From NCBI GenBank assembly GCA_027482185.1, contig JAIXWF010000003.1:186001-250000 (forward strand): a stretch of 64,000 nucleotides of DNA, written 5' to 3'. Under the pieces are notes generated by a model. That model ran no database searches, was not told the DNA's origin, and worked only from the letters and a program-made list of their open reading frames with translations. Position 1 is the stretch's first letter; each line of letters begins with the position of its first letter. The position numbers and the translations under genes are program-made. The DNA is from Opitutaceae bacterium. Lineage in GTDB: Bacteria > Verrucomicrobiota > Verrucomicrobiia > Opitutales > Opitutaceae. Positions 42,948-54,541 of this stretch are shown here, piece by piece.

Positions 42948-43024
42948 GGCTTAGGCCGGCGGTTTTCGGCGTTCGGCGAGCGGCGGCAAACGCCACCTCC
43001 GGCCCGGACCCCGGCGCATCGCGG

Positions 43025-45190
<2,166 letters not shown>

Positions 45191-45232
45191 TCATTGTCCA
45201 AAAACGCCGCCGTGCGACCTTGGGACAGCGAC

Positions 45233-45778
45233 ATGGACACCCCGCCCGAAGTCGACGATGCCGGCGAGACGTTCCTCCGCACCCTCGCGGAGCACGAACG
45301 CTGGCTGGCGTCTTACGTCCATTCCCTCGTTACCCGCGCGGCCGACGCCGACGACATTTTGCAGGAGTGCAAAGTCGTTCTCTGGAAGAAGTTTTCGTCC
45401 TTCGCGCCCGGCACGAATTTCCGCGCCTGGGCCCGCACGATCGCGCTGCACCAAATTCTGAATTACCGCCGTGCCGAGCAGCGCCGCCCGTGGTCGACGC
45501 TGGAACGCGAGTTCATCGAGGCCGTCGCCGCCGAAATCGACCGGCGCTCCGACCAGCTCGACCGCCGCGCCGAAGGCCTGCGCACGTGCCTGCGGAAATT
45601 GCCGGAAGCGCATCGCGCCATCGTCGTGTGGCGCTACTACGAGGACTGCGACATCCCCGCCATCGCCGCCCGCAGCGGCCGAACCGAGGAAGCCGTTTAC
45701 CGGCTGCTCAGCCGCATCCGCGTCGCCCTCAACGATTGCATCAACCGCCAGCTCGGCGCGGCCGCCCCCTCCGCATGA
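45233..45778 (+). CDS. ECF-type RNA polymerase sigma factor
   Basis: 181 aa from the ATG at 45233. Region 2 'ASYVHSLVTRAADADDILQECKVVLWKKFSSFAPGTNFRAWARTIALHQILNYRR' and region 4 'LRKLPEAHRAIVVWRYYEDCDIPAIAARSGRTEEAVYRLLSRIRVAL' are complete. The 'LQECKVVLWKKF' form is typical of the planctomycete/verrucomicrobial ECF groups paired with FecR-like proteins. The stop overlaps the FecR gene start (ATGA). It probably drives the downstream PSCyt1/DUF1501 genes on an envelope signal. Confidence 0.9.
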   Translation: MDTPPEVDDAGETFLRTLAEHERWLASYVHSLVTRAADADDILQECKVVLWKKFSSFAPGTNFRAWARTIALHQILNYRRAEQRRPWSTLEREFIEAVAAEIDRRSDQLDRRAEGLRTCLRKLPEAHRAIVVWRYYEDCDIPAIAARSGRTEEAVYRLLSRIRVALNDCINRQLGAAAPSA

Positions 45779-47178
45779 AGCCGCCCGCCGTCTCCGCCGC
45801 GGACACCGACCGCATCGAGCGCGCGCTCGAAGGCCTGCTCCCGGCCGCCGAACTCGCCGCCCTCCAAGCCGACGTGATCCGCGACCCGGCCCTGCGCGCC
45901 GCCTACGCGGAACGCGCTTCGCTCCACGCGGCCCTGCGCGCCGAACGCGACGTCCTCCCTTCCCTCTTGGGCCCCTCCGCCAGCACGGCCGCCCGCGACG
46001 CCACGCCGCCCGCGCGCTGGCCCTTCCGCACCGCCGTCTTCGCCGCGGTGGCCGCAGCCGGCATCGCCCTGCTCCTCGCCCTCCGGCCGGCCCCGCCGCC
46101 CGCCGCACCGGTCGCCCCGCCGATCGCCACGCTGGTCAGCTCGGATCACACCAAGTGGGCGCCCTCGACGTTGCCGACCGCGGCCCACTCCGTCCTCGGC
46201 CCCGGCACACTCTCTTTGCTCGAAGGCATCGCCACCGTAACCTTCGCCTCCGGCGCCTCCGTGACGATCGAAGCACCGACGAAGGTCGAACTCGTCGGTC
46301 CGCTGCTCATGCGGCTCATCGAAGGTTCGCTCACGGCCGAGGTGCCGCCGGGCGCCCACGGCTTCACGGTCGAGACCGCCGACCTCCGCGTCGTCGACCT
46401 CGGCACACGTTTCGGCGTCACCGCCAGCTCCACCGGCAACTCCCACGTCATCGTTTTCGAAGGGCTGGTGCAGTTGGACGACGCCAAAGGCGCTTCACGC
46501 ACCCTCGCCGCCGGCAAGTCCTACCACGTCCGCTCCGGCGCCGTGAACGCCGGCAATCTCGAGCCCGCGCAGACGCAGAAACTCGACCGCATCGATGGCT
46601 GGACCTCGATCCCGACCGCGTTCGGCCGCGGCAAGGACGCCTTTGCCCGCCGCGGCTACACCGTGCCCGAACCGCAGCCGTTGCTGATGGTGAAACATTC
46701 CGATCTCCCCGCCAGCTACCAGAACGAACGCCGCATCTTTCTCACCTTCGATCTCTCGGACGTGAAAACCGCCGCGGTGACCGAGGCCGAACTCCTCCTC
46801 GACCCGGAACCGAGCGGCATGGGCTTCACCGCCATGGTGCCCGACTCGCGTTTCGCCGTGTACGGCGTCGTCGACGAGTCCGCCGACTTCTGGAGCGAAA
46901 CCGGCCTTGCCTGGGAAACGGCTCCCGGCGCCGGCGACGAACTCGATCCCGCGCGCTTCCGCCGCCTCGCGGAGTTCACCCTCGTCCGCGGCGCCTCCGG
47001 CGCGCCGTTCGCGGTCGGCGGCAAAGCGTTGCACGAATTCCTCAAAACCGACACCAACGGCCTCGCGACTTTCGTCCTCGTCCGGGAAACCGGCGAAACC
47101 GAAGCCGCCGGCTTGGTCCACGCCTTCGCCTCGAAAGAACATCCCACCGCGCGCCCGCCCACCCTGCGGGTCCGCTGA
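45775..47178 (+). CDS. FecR-domain transmembrane protein with C-terminal DNRLRE/CBM96-like domain
   Basis: 467 aa. A cytoplasmic N-terminus (about 1-85), one transmembrane helix (FRTAVFAAVAAAGIALLLALRPA), a FecR domain (SSDHTKWAPSTLPTAAHSVLGPGTLSLLEGIATVTFASGASVTIEAPTKVELVG, VVDLGTRFGV) and a C-terminal beta domain 'RRIFLTFDLSDVKTAAVTEAELLLDPEP' resembling DNRLRE/CBM96 modules. It is probably the anti-sigma regulator of the overlapping ECF gene. The carbohydrate-binding-like domain suggests sensing or binding of a glycan outside the membrane. Confidence 0.83.
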   Translation: MKPPAVSAADTDRIERALEGLLPAAELAALQADVIRDPALRAAYAERASLHAALRAERDVLPSLLGPSASTAARDATPPARWPFRTAVFAAVAAAGIALLLALRPAPPPAAPVAPPIATLVSSDHTKWAPSTLPTAAHSVLGPGTLSLLEGIATVTFASGASVTIEAPTKVELVGPLLMRLIEGSLTAEVPPGAHGFTVETADLRVVDLGTRFGVTASSTGNSHVIVFEGLVQLDDAKGASRTLAAGKSYHVRSGAVNAGNLEPAQTQKLDRIDGWTSIPTAFGRGKDAFARRGYTVPEPQPLLMVKHSDLPASYQNERRIFLTFDLSDVKTAAVTEAELLLDPEPSGMGFTAMVPDSRFAVYGVVDESADFWSETGLAWETAPGAGDELDPARFRRLAEFTLVRGASGAPFAVGGKALHEFLKTDTNGLATFVLVRETGETEAAGLVHAFASKEHPTARPPTLRVR

Positions 47179-47196
47179 CACCCCGTTCCCCGCCCC

Positions 47197-50100
47197 ATGA
47201 TTCTCCCCCGCTCCCAGCGGCGCCGCACCGGCGCGGCGCTCGGTTTCGTCGCCTCGGTCCTCGCCGCGGCCGCCGCCGTCCCGCCGCCCCCGCCGCTCTC
47301 CGACACCGAACGGGCCCAGCTCCAGTTCTTCGAAAAGGAAGTCCGCCCGATTCTGGCCAACCGCTGCTACGAGTGCCACGGCGACAAGAAGCACAAGGGC
47401 GACCTGCGCCTCGACCACATCTCCCATATCTTGAAGGGTGGCGAAGGCGGCCCCGCCCTCGTGCGCGGCAAACCCGACGACTCGCTCCTTGTCACCGCGA
47501 TCAGGTACGAAACCGACGACTTGCAGATGCCGCCGGACGAGAAATTGCCGGAAACAGAAATCGCCGTCCTCGAAAAATGGATCGCGCTCGGCGCCCCGTG
47601 GCCCGCCGCCGATGCCGCCGCCGGCAAGACCGCGGAGCCGAAGGACGAATTCGGCTTCACCGCCTCCGACCGCGCCTACTGGGCTTTCCAGCCGCTCGCC
47701 CGCCCCGCCCCGCCCGCGCCGCCGACCACGGCCGCCGCGGCCTGGGTCGCGAACGACATCGACCGCTTCGTCGCCGCCAAGCACGCCGCGCACGGCCTCG
47801 TCCCCGCCCCCGCCGCCGGCAAAGCCGAGCTCGCCCGCCGGGTCTACTTCGATCTGCACGGCCTCCCGCCCACGCGCGCGCAGCTCGAAGCCTTCGTCAA
47901 CGACCCCGCCCCCGACGCCTACGCGCGGCTCGTCGATTCGCTCCTCGCCAGCCCCCGCTACGGCGAACGCTGGGCCCAGCACTGGCTCGACCTGGTGCGT
48001 TTCGCCGAGAGCGACGGCTACCGCGCCGACGGCTTCCGCCCCGGCGCCTGGCCCTACCGCGACTACGTCATCGCCAGTTTCAACGCCGACAAACCCTACG
48101 ACCGCTTCGTGCGCGAGCAGCTCGCCGGCGACGAACTCGCCCCGCACGACCCGTCCGTCCTCGTCGCCACCTCGTATCTCCGCAATCCCATCTACGAGTG
48201 GAACCAGCGCGACGTCCGCGGCCAGGCCGAGCTCATCGTCACCGACCTGACCGACAACGCCGGCGAGGTCTTCCTCGGTCTCAGCCTCGGCTGCGCCCGT
48301 TGCCACGACCACAAGTTCGACCCGATTCTGCAGAAGGACTACTACCGCTTCCGCGCGTTTTTCGAACCCGTCCTCTGGCCCAGCGACCTCAAGCTCGCCA
48401 CCGCCGAGGAACGCACCCGCCACGCCGCGCAGACCGCCGAATGGGAAAAGGCCACCGCCGCGATCCGCGCGGAAATGGACGCGATGGTCGGCGCAGAGCG
48501 GAAGCGCGCCGTGCAGAAGGCCCACGACCGCTTCACCGCCGACATCCAGGCGATGCTCGGCAAACCCGCCGCCGAACGCACCGCCGAGGAACACATCCTC
48601 GCCACCATCGCCGACAAGCAGCTGCTCTACGAGGTCGAGCGCTTCGACCCGATCAAGGCGCTCAAGAAACCCGAGGACAAAGCGAAGTACCGGGCCCTCG
48701 AGACCGAGCTGAAGAAATTCGACGCCCTCAAGCCCAAGGACCTCCTCGAAGGCTTCATCGCCGTCGACGCCGGACCCGTCGCGCCGCCGACCAAGTTCAA
48801 GACGCGCAAAGGCGAACAGACCGTGCAGCCCGGCTTCCTTTCGATTCTCGACCCGGGCGAAGCCGCGGTCGCGCCGCTGCCGAGTTCCACCGGCCGCCGG
48901 TCCGCGCTCGCCGCGTGGATCACGCGCCCCGACAACCCGCTCGCCCTCCGCACGATCGTCAACCGCGTCTGGCAGTACCATTTCGGCCGCGGCCTCGCCG
49001 GCACGCCCAACGATCTCGGCCATCTCGGCGAACGCCCGACGCATCCCGAGTTGATCGACTATCTCGCGCAGCGCTTCGTCGCCGGCGGCTGGAAGTTCAA
49101 GGCCCTCCACCGCGAGATTCTGCTCTCCGCCACTTACCGCCAGACCGCGCGCATCGCCGTGCCCGAACGCGCCGCCCTCGTCGATCCCGACAACAAATTC
49201 CTCTGGCGCTTCAGCCCGCGCCGGCTCGACGCCGAACAGGCGCGCGACGCCATCCTCGCCGCCAGCGGCGAACTCGACCTCACCGCCGGCGGCCCCTCGG
49301 CGGAAGCCAACACCGCGCCCCGCCGCTCGATCTACACCGCCAAGCGACGCAACAACCAGAACGAGTTCCTCCGCAGCCTCGACGCCCCGCCCGGCTTCAC
49401 CGGCATCGCCGAACGCCAGCGCACGTCCACGCCGCTCCAGGCCCTCATGTTCATGAACGGCGACTGGATCATCGCCCGCGCCCGCAAGCTGGGCGCCGCC
49501 GCCGGCACCGTCGACAATCTCTGGCAGGCCACCCTCGGCCGTCTGCCCTTGCCCAAAGAGCGGGAAATGGCCGACGCCTTCCTCGCCCAACGCATCGCCG
49601 TTGCCCAGGCGCCGACCGACGCCCCCGCCGGCCCCGTGGCGCTCGGAGCCGCGGCCACCTTCCGCGAGAACACGCCGCAGGAACGTCTCGTTTCAAAGAA
49701 TGCCCCGCGCGAGGGCGACGACTTCACCGTCGAAGCCGTCTTCACCCTCGACAGCATCGATGCCGGCGCCGCCGTGCGCACCGTCGCCTCGCGTTGGAAC
49801 GGCGAGAAAACGTCCCTCGACGCCCACGGCTGGAGCCTCGGCGTCACCGGCGCCAAGTCCGGCTACAAACCGCGCCACCTCCTGCTCCAACTCGTCGGCG
49901 AAGACGAAAACATGAACACCGCCTACGAGGCCGTGCCCTCCGGCATCTTCCTCGAACTTGGCAAAACGTACCACGTCGCCGTCCGCGTTTCCTGCTCCGA
50001 CCACCAGGCGACGTTCTCCGTCCGCCCGCTCGTCGCCGGCGACGGCGCCGCCGCCGTTCGCACCGCCACGGTAAAGCACGCCGTCATCGGCAAACTCGGC

Positions 50101-50403
50101 GTCGGCCAAGCCTCGCCCGTCATCGGCGGTCTCTACCGCCGTTCCGCCAGCCAATTCGACGGCCAGATCTCCGCCGCGCGCATCGTCGCGGGACTCCTGC
50201 CCGACGCCGCGCTCAATCCCGATCCCGCGCAATGGACGCCCGACACGCGCGGCCTCGCGTGGCTCGCCGCCGAACCCGCGAACCCGGTCTTCACCCGCGC
50301 CGGCGGCACGTCGAACGCCGAAAGCGCCGACCCCAAAGTCCGCGCCCTCACCGACCTCGCCCACGTGCTCCTCAACGCCAACGAGTTCATCTACCTCCAC
50401 TGA
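47197..50403 (+). CDS. PSCyt1-DUF1549-DUF1553 protein with a LamG-like insert
   Basis: 1068 aa. After a signal peptide, the PSCyt1 haem motif 'ILANRCYECHGDKKHKGDLRLD' is seen with 'MPPDEKLPETEIAVLEKWI'. DUF1549 follows ('IDRFVAAKHAAHGLVPAPAAGKAELARRVYFDLHGLPPT', 'RYGERWAQHWLDLVRFAESDGY', second motif 'CARCHDHKFDPI'), then DUF1553 ('RSALAAWITRPDNPLALRTIVNRVWQYHFGRGL', 'ERQRTSTPLQALMFMNG'). A concanavalin-like insert of about 170 residues lies before the C-terminal 'DLAHVLLNANEFIYLH'. The family is always paired with DUF1501 and linked to sulfated glycan use in Planctomycetes and Verrucomicrobiota; the reaction is not established. Confidence 0.9.
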   Translation: MILPRSQRRRTGAALGFVASVLAAAAAVPPPPPLSDTERAQLQFFEKEVRPILANRCYECHGDKKHKGDLRLDHISHILKGGEGGPALVRGKPDDSLLVTAIRYETDDLQMPPDEKLPETEIAVLEKWIALGAPWPAADAAAGKTAEPKDEFGFTASDRAYWAFQPLARPAPPAPPTTAAAAWVANDIDRFVAAKHAAHGLVPAPAAGKAELARRVYFDLHGLPPTRAQLEAFVNDPAPDAYARLVDSLLASPRYGERWAQHWLDLVRFAESDGYRADGFRPGAWPYRDYVIASFNADKPYDRFVREQLAGDELAPHDPSVLVATSYLRNPIYEWNQRDVRGQAELIVTDLTDNAGEVFLGLSLGCARCHDHKFDPILQKDYYRFRAFFEPVLWPSDLKLATAEERTRHAAQTAEWEKATAAIRAEMDAMVGAERKRAVQKAHDRFTADIQAMLGKPAAERTAEEHILATIADKQLLYEVERFDPIKALKKPEDKAKYRALETELKKFDALKPKDLLEGFIAVDAGPVAPPTKFKTRKGEQTVQPGFLSILDPGEAAVAPLPSSTGRRSALAAWITRPDNPLALRTIVNRVWQYHFGRGLAGTPNDLGHLGERPTHPELIDYLAQRFVAGGWKFKALHREILLSATYRQTARIAVPERAALVDPDNKFLWRFSPRRLDAEQARDAILAASGELDLTAGGPSAEANTAPRRSIYTAKRRNNQNEFLRSLDAPPGFTGIAERQRTSTPLQALMFMNGDWIIARARKLGAAAGTVDNLWQATLGRLPLPKEREMADAFLAQRIAVAQAPTDAPAGPVALGAAATFRENTPQERLVSKNAPREGDDFTVEAVFTLDSIDAGAAVRTVASRWNGEKTSLDAHGWSLGVTGAKSGYKPRHLLLQLVGEDENMNTAYEAVPSGIFLELGKTYHVAVRVSCSDHQATFSVRPLVAGDGAAAVRTATVKHAVIGKLGVGQASPVIGGLYRRSASQFDGQISAARIVAGLLPDAALNPDPAQWTPDTRGLAWLAAEPANPVFTRAGGTSNAESADPKVRALTDLAHVLLNANEFIYLH

Positions 50404-50536
50404 CCCGTTTCCCGTCCCGGCAATTTCCCGTTTTTCCAATTCCCCCTTCCCCAGTTTTCCGCCGCCCGTTTTCCAATTTTCCAATTTCCCAGTTTTCCAA
50501 TTTTCCGCTTTCCCGCTTTCCCAATTTTTCTGCCCG
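50404..50536. repeat. Pyrimidine-rich simple repeat (TTTTCCAATTTTCC type)
   Basis: Between the two cytochrome-type genes a 130-bp tract consists of irregular TTTTCC, CAATTTCC, CCCGTTTTCC and CTTTCCCG units, strongly strand-biased (almost no G). It has no coding pattern and no terminator hairpin. Likely slippage-prone DNA; a translational spacer between the two co-transcribed genes. Confidence 0.6.
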
Positions 50537-51961
50537 ATGCCCTGCCACCACTACGATCCGGTCCATTCGCGCCGCGACTTTCTCCGCACCGCCGGCTGCG
50601 GCTTCGGCGCCGTCGCCCTCTCCGCGCTGCTGGGCCAGCCGGTGCTCGGCCGGACCGCCGGTTTGCCGGCCAATGCCGCCCCCTTGGCCAAGCGCGCCGG
50701 CAAAGCGAAGAACGTCATCTTCCTCTTCATGGAGGGCGGTCCCAGCCATCTTGATACGTTCGATTACAAGCCGCTGCTCAACCAGCTGGACGGCCAGAAA
50801 CTCCCCCCGAGTTTCAAGGAGCCGATCTTGGCGATGGGCGAATCCGGCAACCCCATCCTCGGTTCCAAGCGCCAGTGGTGCCAGCACGGCCAGAGCGGGC
50901 TCTGGGTTTCCGATTGGTTCCCGCACGTCGCCCAGCACGCCGACGACCTCGCGGTGATCAAGTCCTGCGTCTCCGACGGCATCAACCACGCCGGCGGCGT
51001 CTGCCAGATGAACACCGGCTCCGTCTTCGGCGGCCGCCCCTCCCTCGGCGCCTGGGTCTCCTACGGCATCGGCACGGAAAACAAGAATCTCCCCGGCTTC
51101 GTCGTCCTCAAGGACAGCGAAAAGGAAGTCATCAACGGCGCGCGCAACTGGGGCACGGGCTTCATGCCCGCCGTGCACCAGGGCGTGGAGTTCAGCCCCG
51201 ACGGCTCCCCGATCCGTTATCTGGATACGCCGAAAGGCCACACCGCCGAGCGCCAGCGCGACAAGCTCGACCTGCTCGGCGCGCTCAACCGGATGCACGC
51301 CGCCGACCGCACCGACAACACCGAGCTCGAGGCCCGCATCCGCAGCTACGAACTCGCCTACCGCATGCAGGCCGAGGCCCCGGGCGTCGTCGACCTGCGC
51401 CAGGAAACCGCCGCGACCAAGGCGCTCTACGGCCTCGACGAAAAGGAAACCGCCGTCTTCGGCCGCAACTGCCTCCTCGCCCGCCGCCTCGTCGAGCACG
51501 GCGTGCGTTTCGTCCAGCTCTACAGCGGCGCGGGCAGCGGCTGGGACAGCCACACCGCCCTCGAGCCCAACCACTCGCGCCTCTGCCGTTCCGTCGACAA
51601 GCCGATCGCCGGCTTGCTCGCGGATCTGAAGTCCCGCGGCCTGCTCGACGAGACGCTCGTGATCTGGGGCGGCGAATTCGGCCGCACGCCGATGAGCGAG
51701 CAAAACGGCGGCCGCGACCACAACCCCACCGGCTTCACCATGTGGATGGCCGGCGGCGGCGTGCGCGGCGGCCAAGTCATCGGCGCGACCGACGACCTCG
51801 GCCTCTACGCCGTGAAAGACAAACTCCACGTGCACGACCTGCACGCCACGATCCTCTTCCTCCTCGGCATGGACCACACCAAGGTCGTCTACCGCCACCA
51901 GGGCCGCCCCGAACGCATCGACCAGAACGAGGGCCGCGCGTACACGAAGATTGTCGGATAG
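50537..51961 (+). CDS. Tat-exported DUF1501 family protein
   Basis: 474 aa. The twin-arginine signal 'SRRDFLRTAGCGFGAVALSALLG' is followed by the alkaline-phosphatase-like DUF1501 core: 'VIFLFMEGGPSHLDTFDYKP', 'GINHAGGVCQMNTGSVFGGRPSLGAWVSYG', 'YSGAGSGWDSHT', 'VIWGGEFGRTPMSEQNGGRDHNPTGFTMWMAGGGV'. The Asp/His set of the phosphatase/sulfatase fold is present. DUF1501 proteins occur next to PSCyt1/DUF1553 proteins; enzymatic activity is not established, though a desulfation or phosphatase-like role is suspected. Confidence 0.9.
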   Translation: MPCHHYDPVHSRRDFLRTAGCGFGAVALSALLGQPVLGRTAGLPANAAPLAKRAGKAKNVIFLFMEGGPSHLDTFDYKPLLNQLDGQKLPPSFKEPILAMGESGNPILGSKRQWCQHGQSGLWVSDWFPHVAQHADDLAVIKSCVSDGINHAGGVCQMNTGSVFGGRPSLGAWVSYGIGTENKNLPGFVVLKDSEKEVINGARNWGTGFMPAVHQGVEFSPDGSPIRYLDTPKGHTAERQRDKLDLLGALNRMHAADRTDNTELEARIRSYELAYRMQAEAPGVVDLRQETAATKALYGLDEKETAVFGRNCLLARRLVEHGVRFVQLYSGAGSGWDSHTALEPNHSRLCRSVDKPIAGLLADLKSRGLLDETLVIWGGEFGRTPMSEQNGGRDHNPTGFTMWMAGGGVRGGQVIGATDDLGLYAVKDKLHVHDLHATILFLLGMDHTKVVYRHQGRPERIDQNEGRAYTKIVG

Positions 51962-52002
51962 AGCGCGGATTGCGTATCGCGAAATGCGGATTCCCGCCGA
52001 AC

Positions 52003-52100
52003 GAAGGCGGCTTTCAGCTTTCAGCTATCAGCTTAAAGCCTCCCAGCCAGAGCTGCGCCGTTTCCGGCTCTCAACTCTCAGCTCTCAACCCTCAACTCTG
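52003..52100. repeat. Heptamer simple-repeat tract (CTTTCAG / CTCTCAA)
   Basis: Two adjoining parts: CTTTCAGCTTTCAGCTATCAGC from about 52012 and CTCTCAACTCTCAGCTCTCAAC from about 52067. The second is the complement type of the tract at 32990-33030. Located between DUF1501 and the convergent ThuA-like gene. Confidence 0.6.
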
Positions 52101-52952
52101 CTATTTCCCGTAGCCCGCGACGGGCTTGCCGTCGGCGCCGAGTTTGCCCGCCGCCCACAGCAGGCCGCGGGTCACGAGATCAAGGTAAAGAGGATCGCCG
52201 ACGGTCGCGTTGTTGTGGCCCAGCGTCGTCGCGAAGACGCGCGCTTTCTTGGGGCCGAACTCGTTCGTCCAAACGACGACCGCCTCGCCCTCGCGTTTCG
52301 TGCCGTCCTTCGCCGTCGTCGTCTGCCGGCCCGTCGCCAGCGAACGGTGCGCGGGAAACGCGGACGGCGGCTGCACGTTGTTGTAGAGCTCTTCCTTCAT
52401 CGTCGTCCACGTCGTCATCCCGGCCGTGATCGGGCTCGCGCCCGCGGCAAACGTCACGGTGATCGGCTCCTGCGGGCCGTGCCCGGAGGATTGCAGGCCG
52501 AGGAAATCGAACCACAGCGCCCCGGCCGAGCCCGGCGCCTGCGGCCGACGGAAATCCGGCGTCACGCGGTACGAATGCATCGCGCAGTGCAGCGCGACCG
52601 CGGGCACGCCGGCAAGGTGCGGCGCCAGCACATTTTTCACCATCGCCGGATCGTCGATGCCCGCGGCGCACTCGTCGTGGATCACGAGGTCGTAGCCGGC
52701 GGCGTAGTTCGGATCGGTGAGGCAGGCCAACGGCGGCTTCACGCTCTTGTCCGGCGTGTGCATGTGCTCGACGATCACGTTGGCGCGCTGCTCGAGGCCG
52801 GCCTTGAGGATGTCCTTTTGCGCAACGTAGTCGTGGCAGCAGCCGCCCGTGACGAGCAGGACCTTCAGCGGTTTCGGGGCCGTCGCCGCCGCGGCCAGCG
52901 ACCCAACGGCCAGACTTAGGGAAACAAGAAACGTACGGAACGGGGTAATCAT
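52101..52952 (-). CDS. Secreted ThuA-like (class I glutamine amidotransferase-like) protein
   Basis: 283 aa. Signal peptide (FLVSLSLAVGSLAAAA), then the ThuA pattern: 'LKVLLVTGGCCHDY', 'MHTPDKSV', 'AAGYDLVIHDECAAGI', 'VALHCAMHSYR', 'WTNEFGPKKARVFATTLGHNNATV' and 'LVTRGLLWAAGKL'. ThuA proteins are linked to trehalose/disaccharide and trophic sugar metabolism, frequently beside PSCyt1/DUF1501 genes in this phylum. The frame is intact and the start ATG is directly before the signal peptide. Convergent with the DUF1501 gene. Confidence 0.85.
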   Translation of the reverse strand: MITPFRTFLVSLSLAVGSLAAAATAPKPLKVLLVTGGCCHDYVAQKDILKAGLEQRANVIVEHMHTPDKSVKPPLACLTDPNYAAGYDLVIHDECAAGIDDPAMVKNVLAPHLAGVPAVALHCAMHSYRVTPDFRRPQAPGSAGALWFDFLGLQSSGHGPQEPITVTFAAGASPITAGMTTWTTMKEELYNNVQPPSAFPAHRSLATGRQTTTAKDGTKREGEAVVVWTNEFGPKKARVFATTLGHNNATVGDPLYLDLVTRGLLWAAGKLGADGKPVAGYGK

Positions 52953-53124
52953 AAGGGGAGAAGTCGGGGTGGACTCCCCGCAGAACGCACCGCCGCGGGA
53001 AACAGTGCAAGCCTGCGCCGCAAAGGCCCCCGGGGGACTTCGCGCAACTACGAGCGCGAGCGAGTGGCTCCCGCGATCGGTCTCTCGACGCTCAACCTTC
53101 TCCTCTCAAAGAAAGGTTCGAGTC

Positions 53125-54372
53125 TCAGGCTTTCAGCGTGCCTTGGAACAGCACCTTGCGCTCGAGGTTCTCCACCGCGAAACGCAGCTCCCGCGCATCC
53201 GCATCGAGGCGGATCGTCGTCGCCTGCGCCGGCAACGGGCCGCCGCCGATGAGCTGGCCAAAGCTTCGGCCCGCCGCCGGCGGGAACCACGCCGGGGTGT
53301 GCGTGTGCCCGCTGACCAGCAATCGCACGCCCGCCTGTTCCAGCAGATCCTGCCATTGCTCGCGGCCGTCCTCGCAGACCCAGCCCTTGAAGCCGCCCCA
53401 GACCTTGAGCCAATTCTCCGGCACCGGATTGTCCCAGACCAGCGGGATGTGCAGGCACGCGATGCGGAACGGCGCCGAGGCGAAGACGGGGTCTTTGATC
53501 GCGCGCGCGAGCCAAGCCCGCTGCTCGCGCCGCAACGCGGCGAAGTCGTTGAGCCCGGCGTACGAGGGCGTGGCGTCGGGCTTGTCCTCGCCCGTATCCA
53601 GAACCAAGCACGCCAGCGGCCCCTGCCGGAAGACATGGAAATACCGCCCGCCCGGCCCCGGCACGATCTCCGCCAGTCGCCGCGCCGCGCGCCCGCGCAC
53701 GTCGTGGTTCCCGCGGCCGAGGAAGTACGGGACCGTCGCGGCGAAGGCCTCGCCGCCCGGGTTCAGGTATTCGTCGCGCAGCATCGCGTCGCTCACGATG
53801 TCGTTCGTCACGTCGCCGTTCCACAGCAGCACGTCGCCGGGCAGCTCCCGGTGGCGGGCCGCGAGGGCGCGCACCGTTTCCTTGTTTTCGTGCGTGTCGT
53901 TCCAGATCGTGAGCCGCGCCGTCGCCGCCGCCGGATCGAGGGTGCGAAAGGACCGCACCGGCGTCGCTTCGGCCGCCCCGCGCTGGGCGCGCCGGCCCGC
54001 GGGGTTGAACTCCACCGCGACGCCGTGCACGCGGTAAAAATACGTCGCGCCCGGCCGCAGCCCCTCGAGGCGGAAGGCCAGGACCTGCTCGTCGTAGGCG
54101 AGGAAACCGTTCGCGCGGGCGTCGCAGCGCTGCCCGAGCGCCGCCGTCTCGCCGTACTCGACCCAGCCGGTGGCGGGCTTGCGCAGCGCGCAGACAACAC
54201 TGACGCCGTCGGGCGCCGGATTCAGCAGCACCGGCGCGGAGCCCCAAAGCGAACCCGCGCCCGCCGCCGCAGGCACCGCCGCGGACTCGGCCGCGCGAAG
54301 CGGCGTGTGGGCCAGGAGAGCACCGCCGGCCGCGATCCGGCCGGCGGTCTGGAAAAAGGAGCGGCGTTCCAT
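53125..54372 (-). CDS. Exported metallophosphoesterase with purple-acid-phosphatase-like N-terminal domain
   Basis: 415 aa from the ATG at 54372 (MERRSFFQTAGRIAAGGALLAHTPLRA). The double Arg at residues 3-4 and hydrophobic stretch suggest Tat export. A Fn3-like domain (ALRKPATGWVEYGETAALG … LRPGATYFYRVHG) precedes the phosphoesterase core: 'IWNDTHEN', 'LLWNGDVTND', 'GRGNHDVRG' and 'LLVSGHTHTP'. The layout matches purple-acid-phosphatase-like phosphodiesterases acting in the periplasm. It is downstream of no clear operon partner; the ThuA-like gene follows after a 172-bp gap. Confidence 0.88.
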   Translation of the reverse strand: MERRSFFQTAGRIAAGGALLAHTPLRAAESAAVPAAAGAGSLWGSAPVLLNPAPDGVSVVCALRKPATGWVEYGETAALGQRCDARANGFLAYDEQVLAFRLEGLRPGATYFYRVHGVAVEFNPAGRRAQRGAAEATPVRSFRTLDPAAATARLTIWNDTHENKETVRALAARHRELPGDVLLWNGDVTNDIVSDAMLRDEYLNPGGEAFAATVPYFLGRGNHDVRGRAARRLAEIVPGPGGRYFHVFRQGPLACLVLDTGEDKPDATPSYAGLNDFAALRREQRAWLARAIKDPVFASAPFRIACLHIPLVWDNPVPENWLKVWGGFKGWVCEDGREQWQDLLEQAGVRLLVSGHTHTPAWFPPAAGRSFGQLIGGGPLPAQATTIRLDADARELRFAVENLERKVLFQGTLKA

Positions 54373-54541
54373 GGGCAAAAGGGTGCCGCGGTTGTTCGGA
54401 CCTGTTCCTATGGAGTCAAGCCGCGGCCCCGGATGGTCACCAAACCGAATACCTCGATTCGTCGCCGCCACCGATGCCGGCCAACGTGGCACAGGAGGCG
54501 CAACTTCAACGCGAACCAAAGTGGCGCGAATAGCGCGCGGA

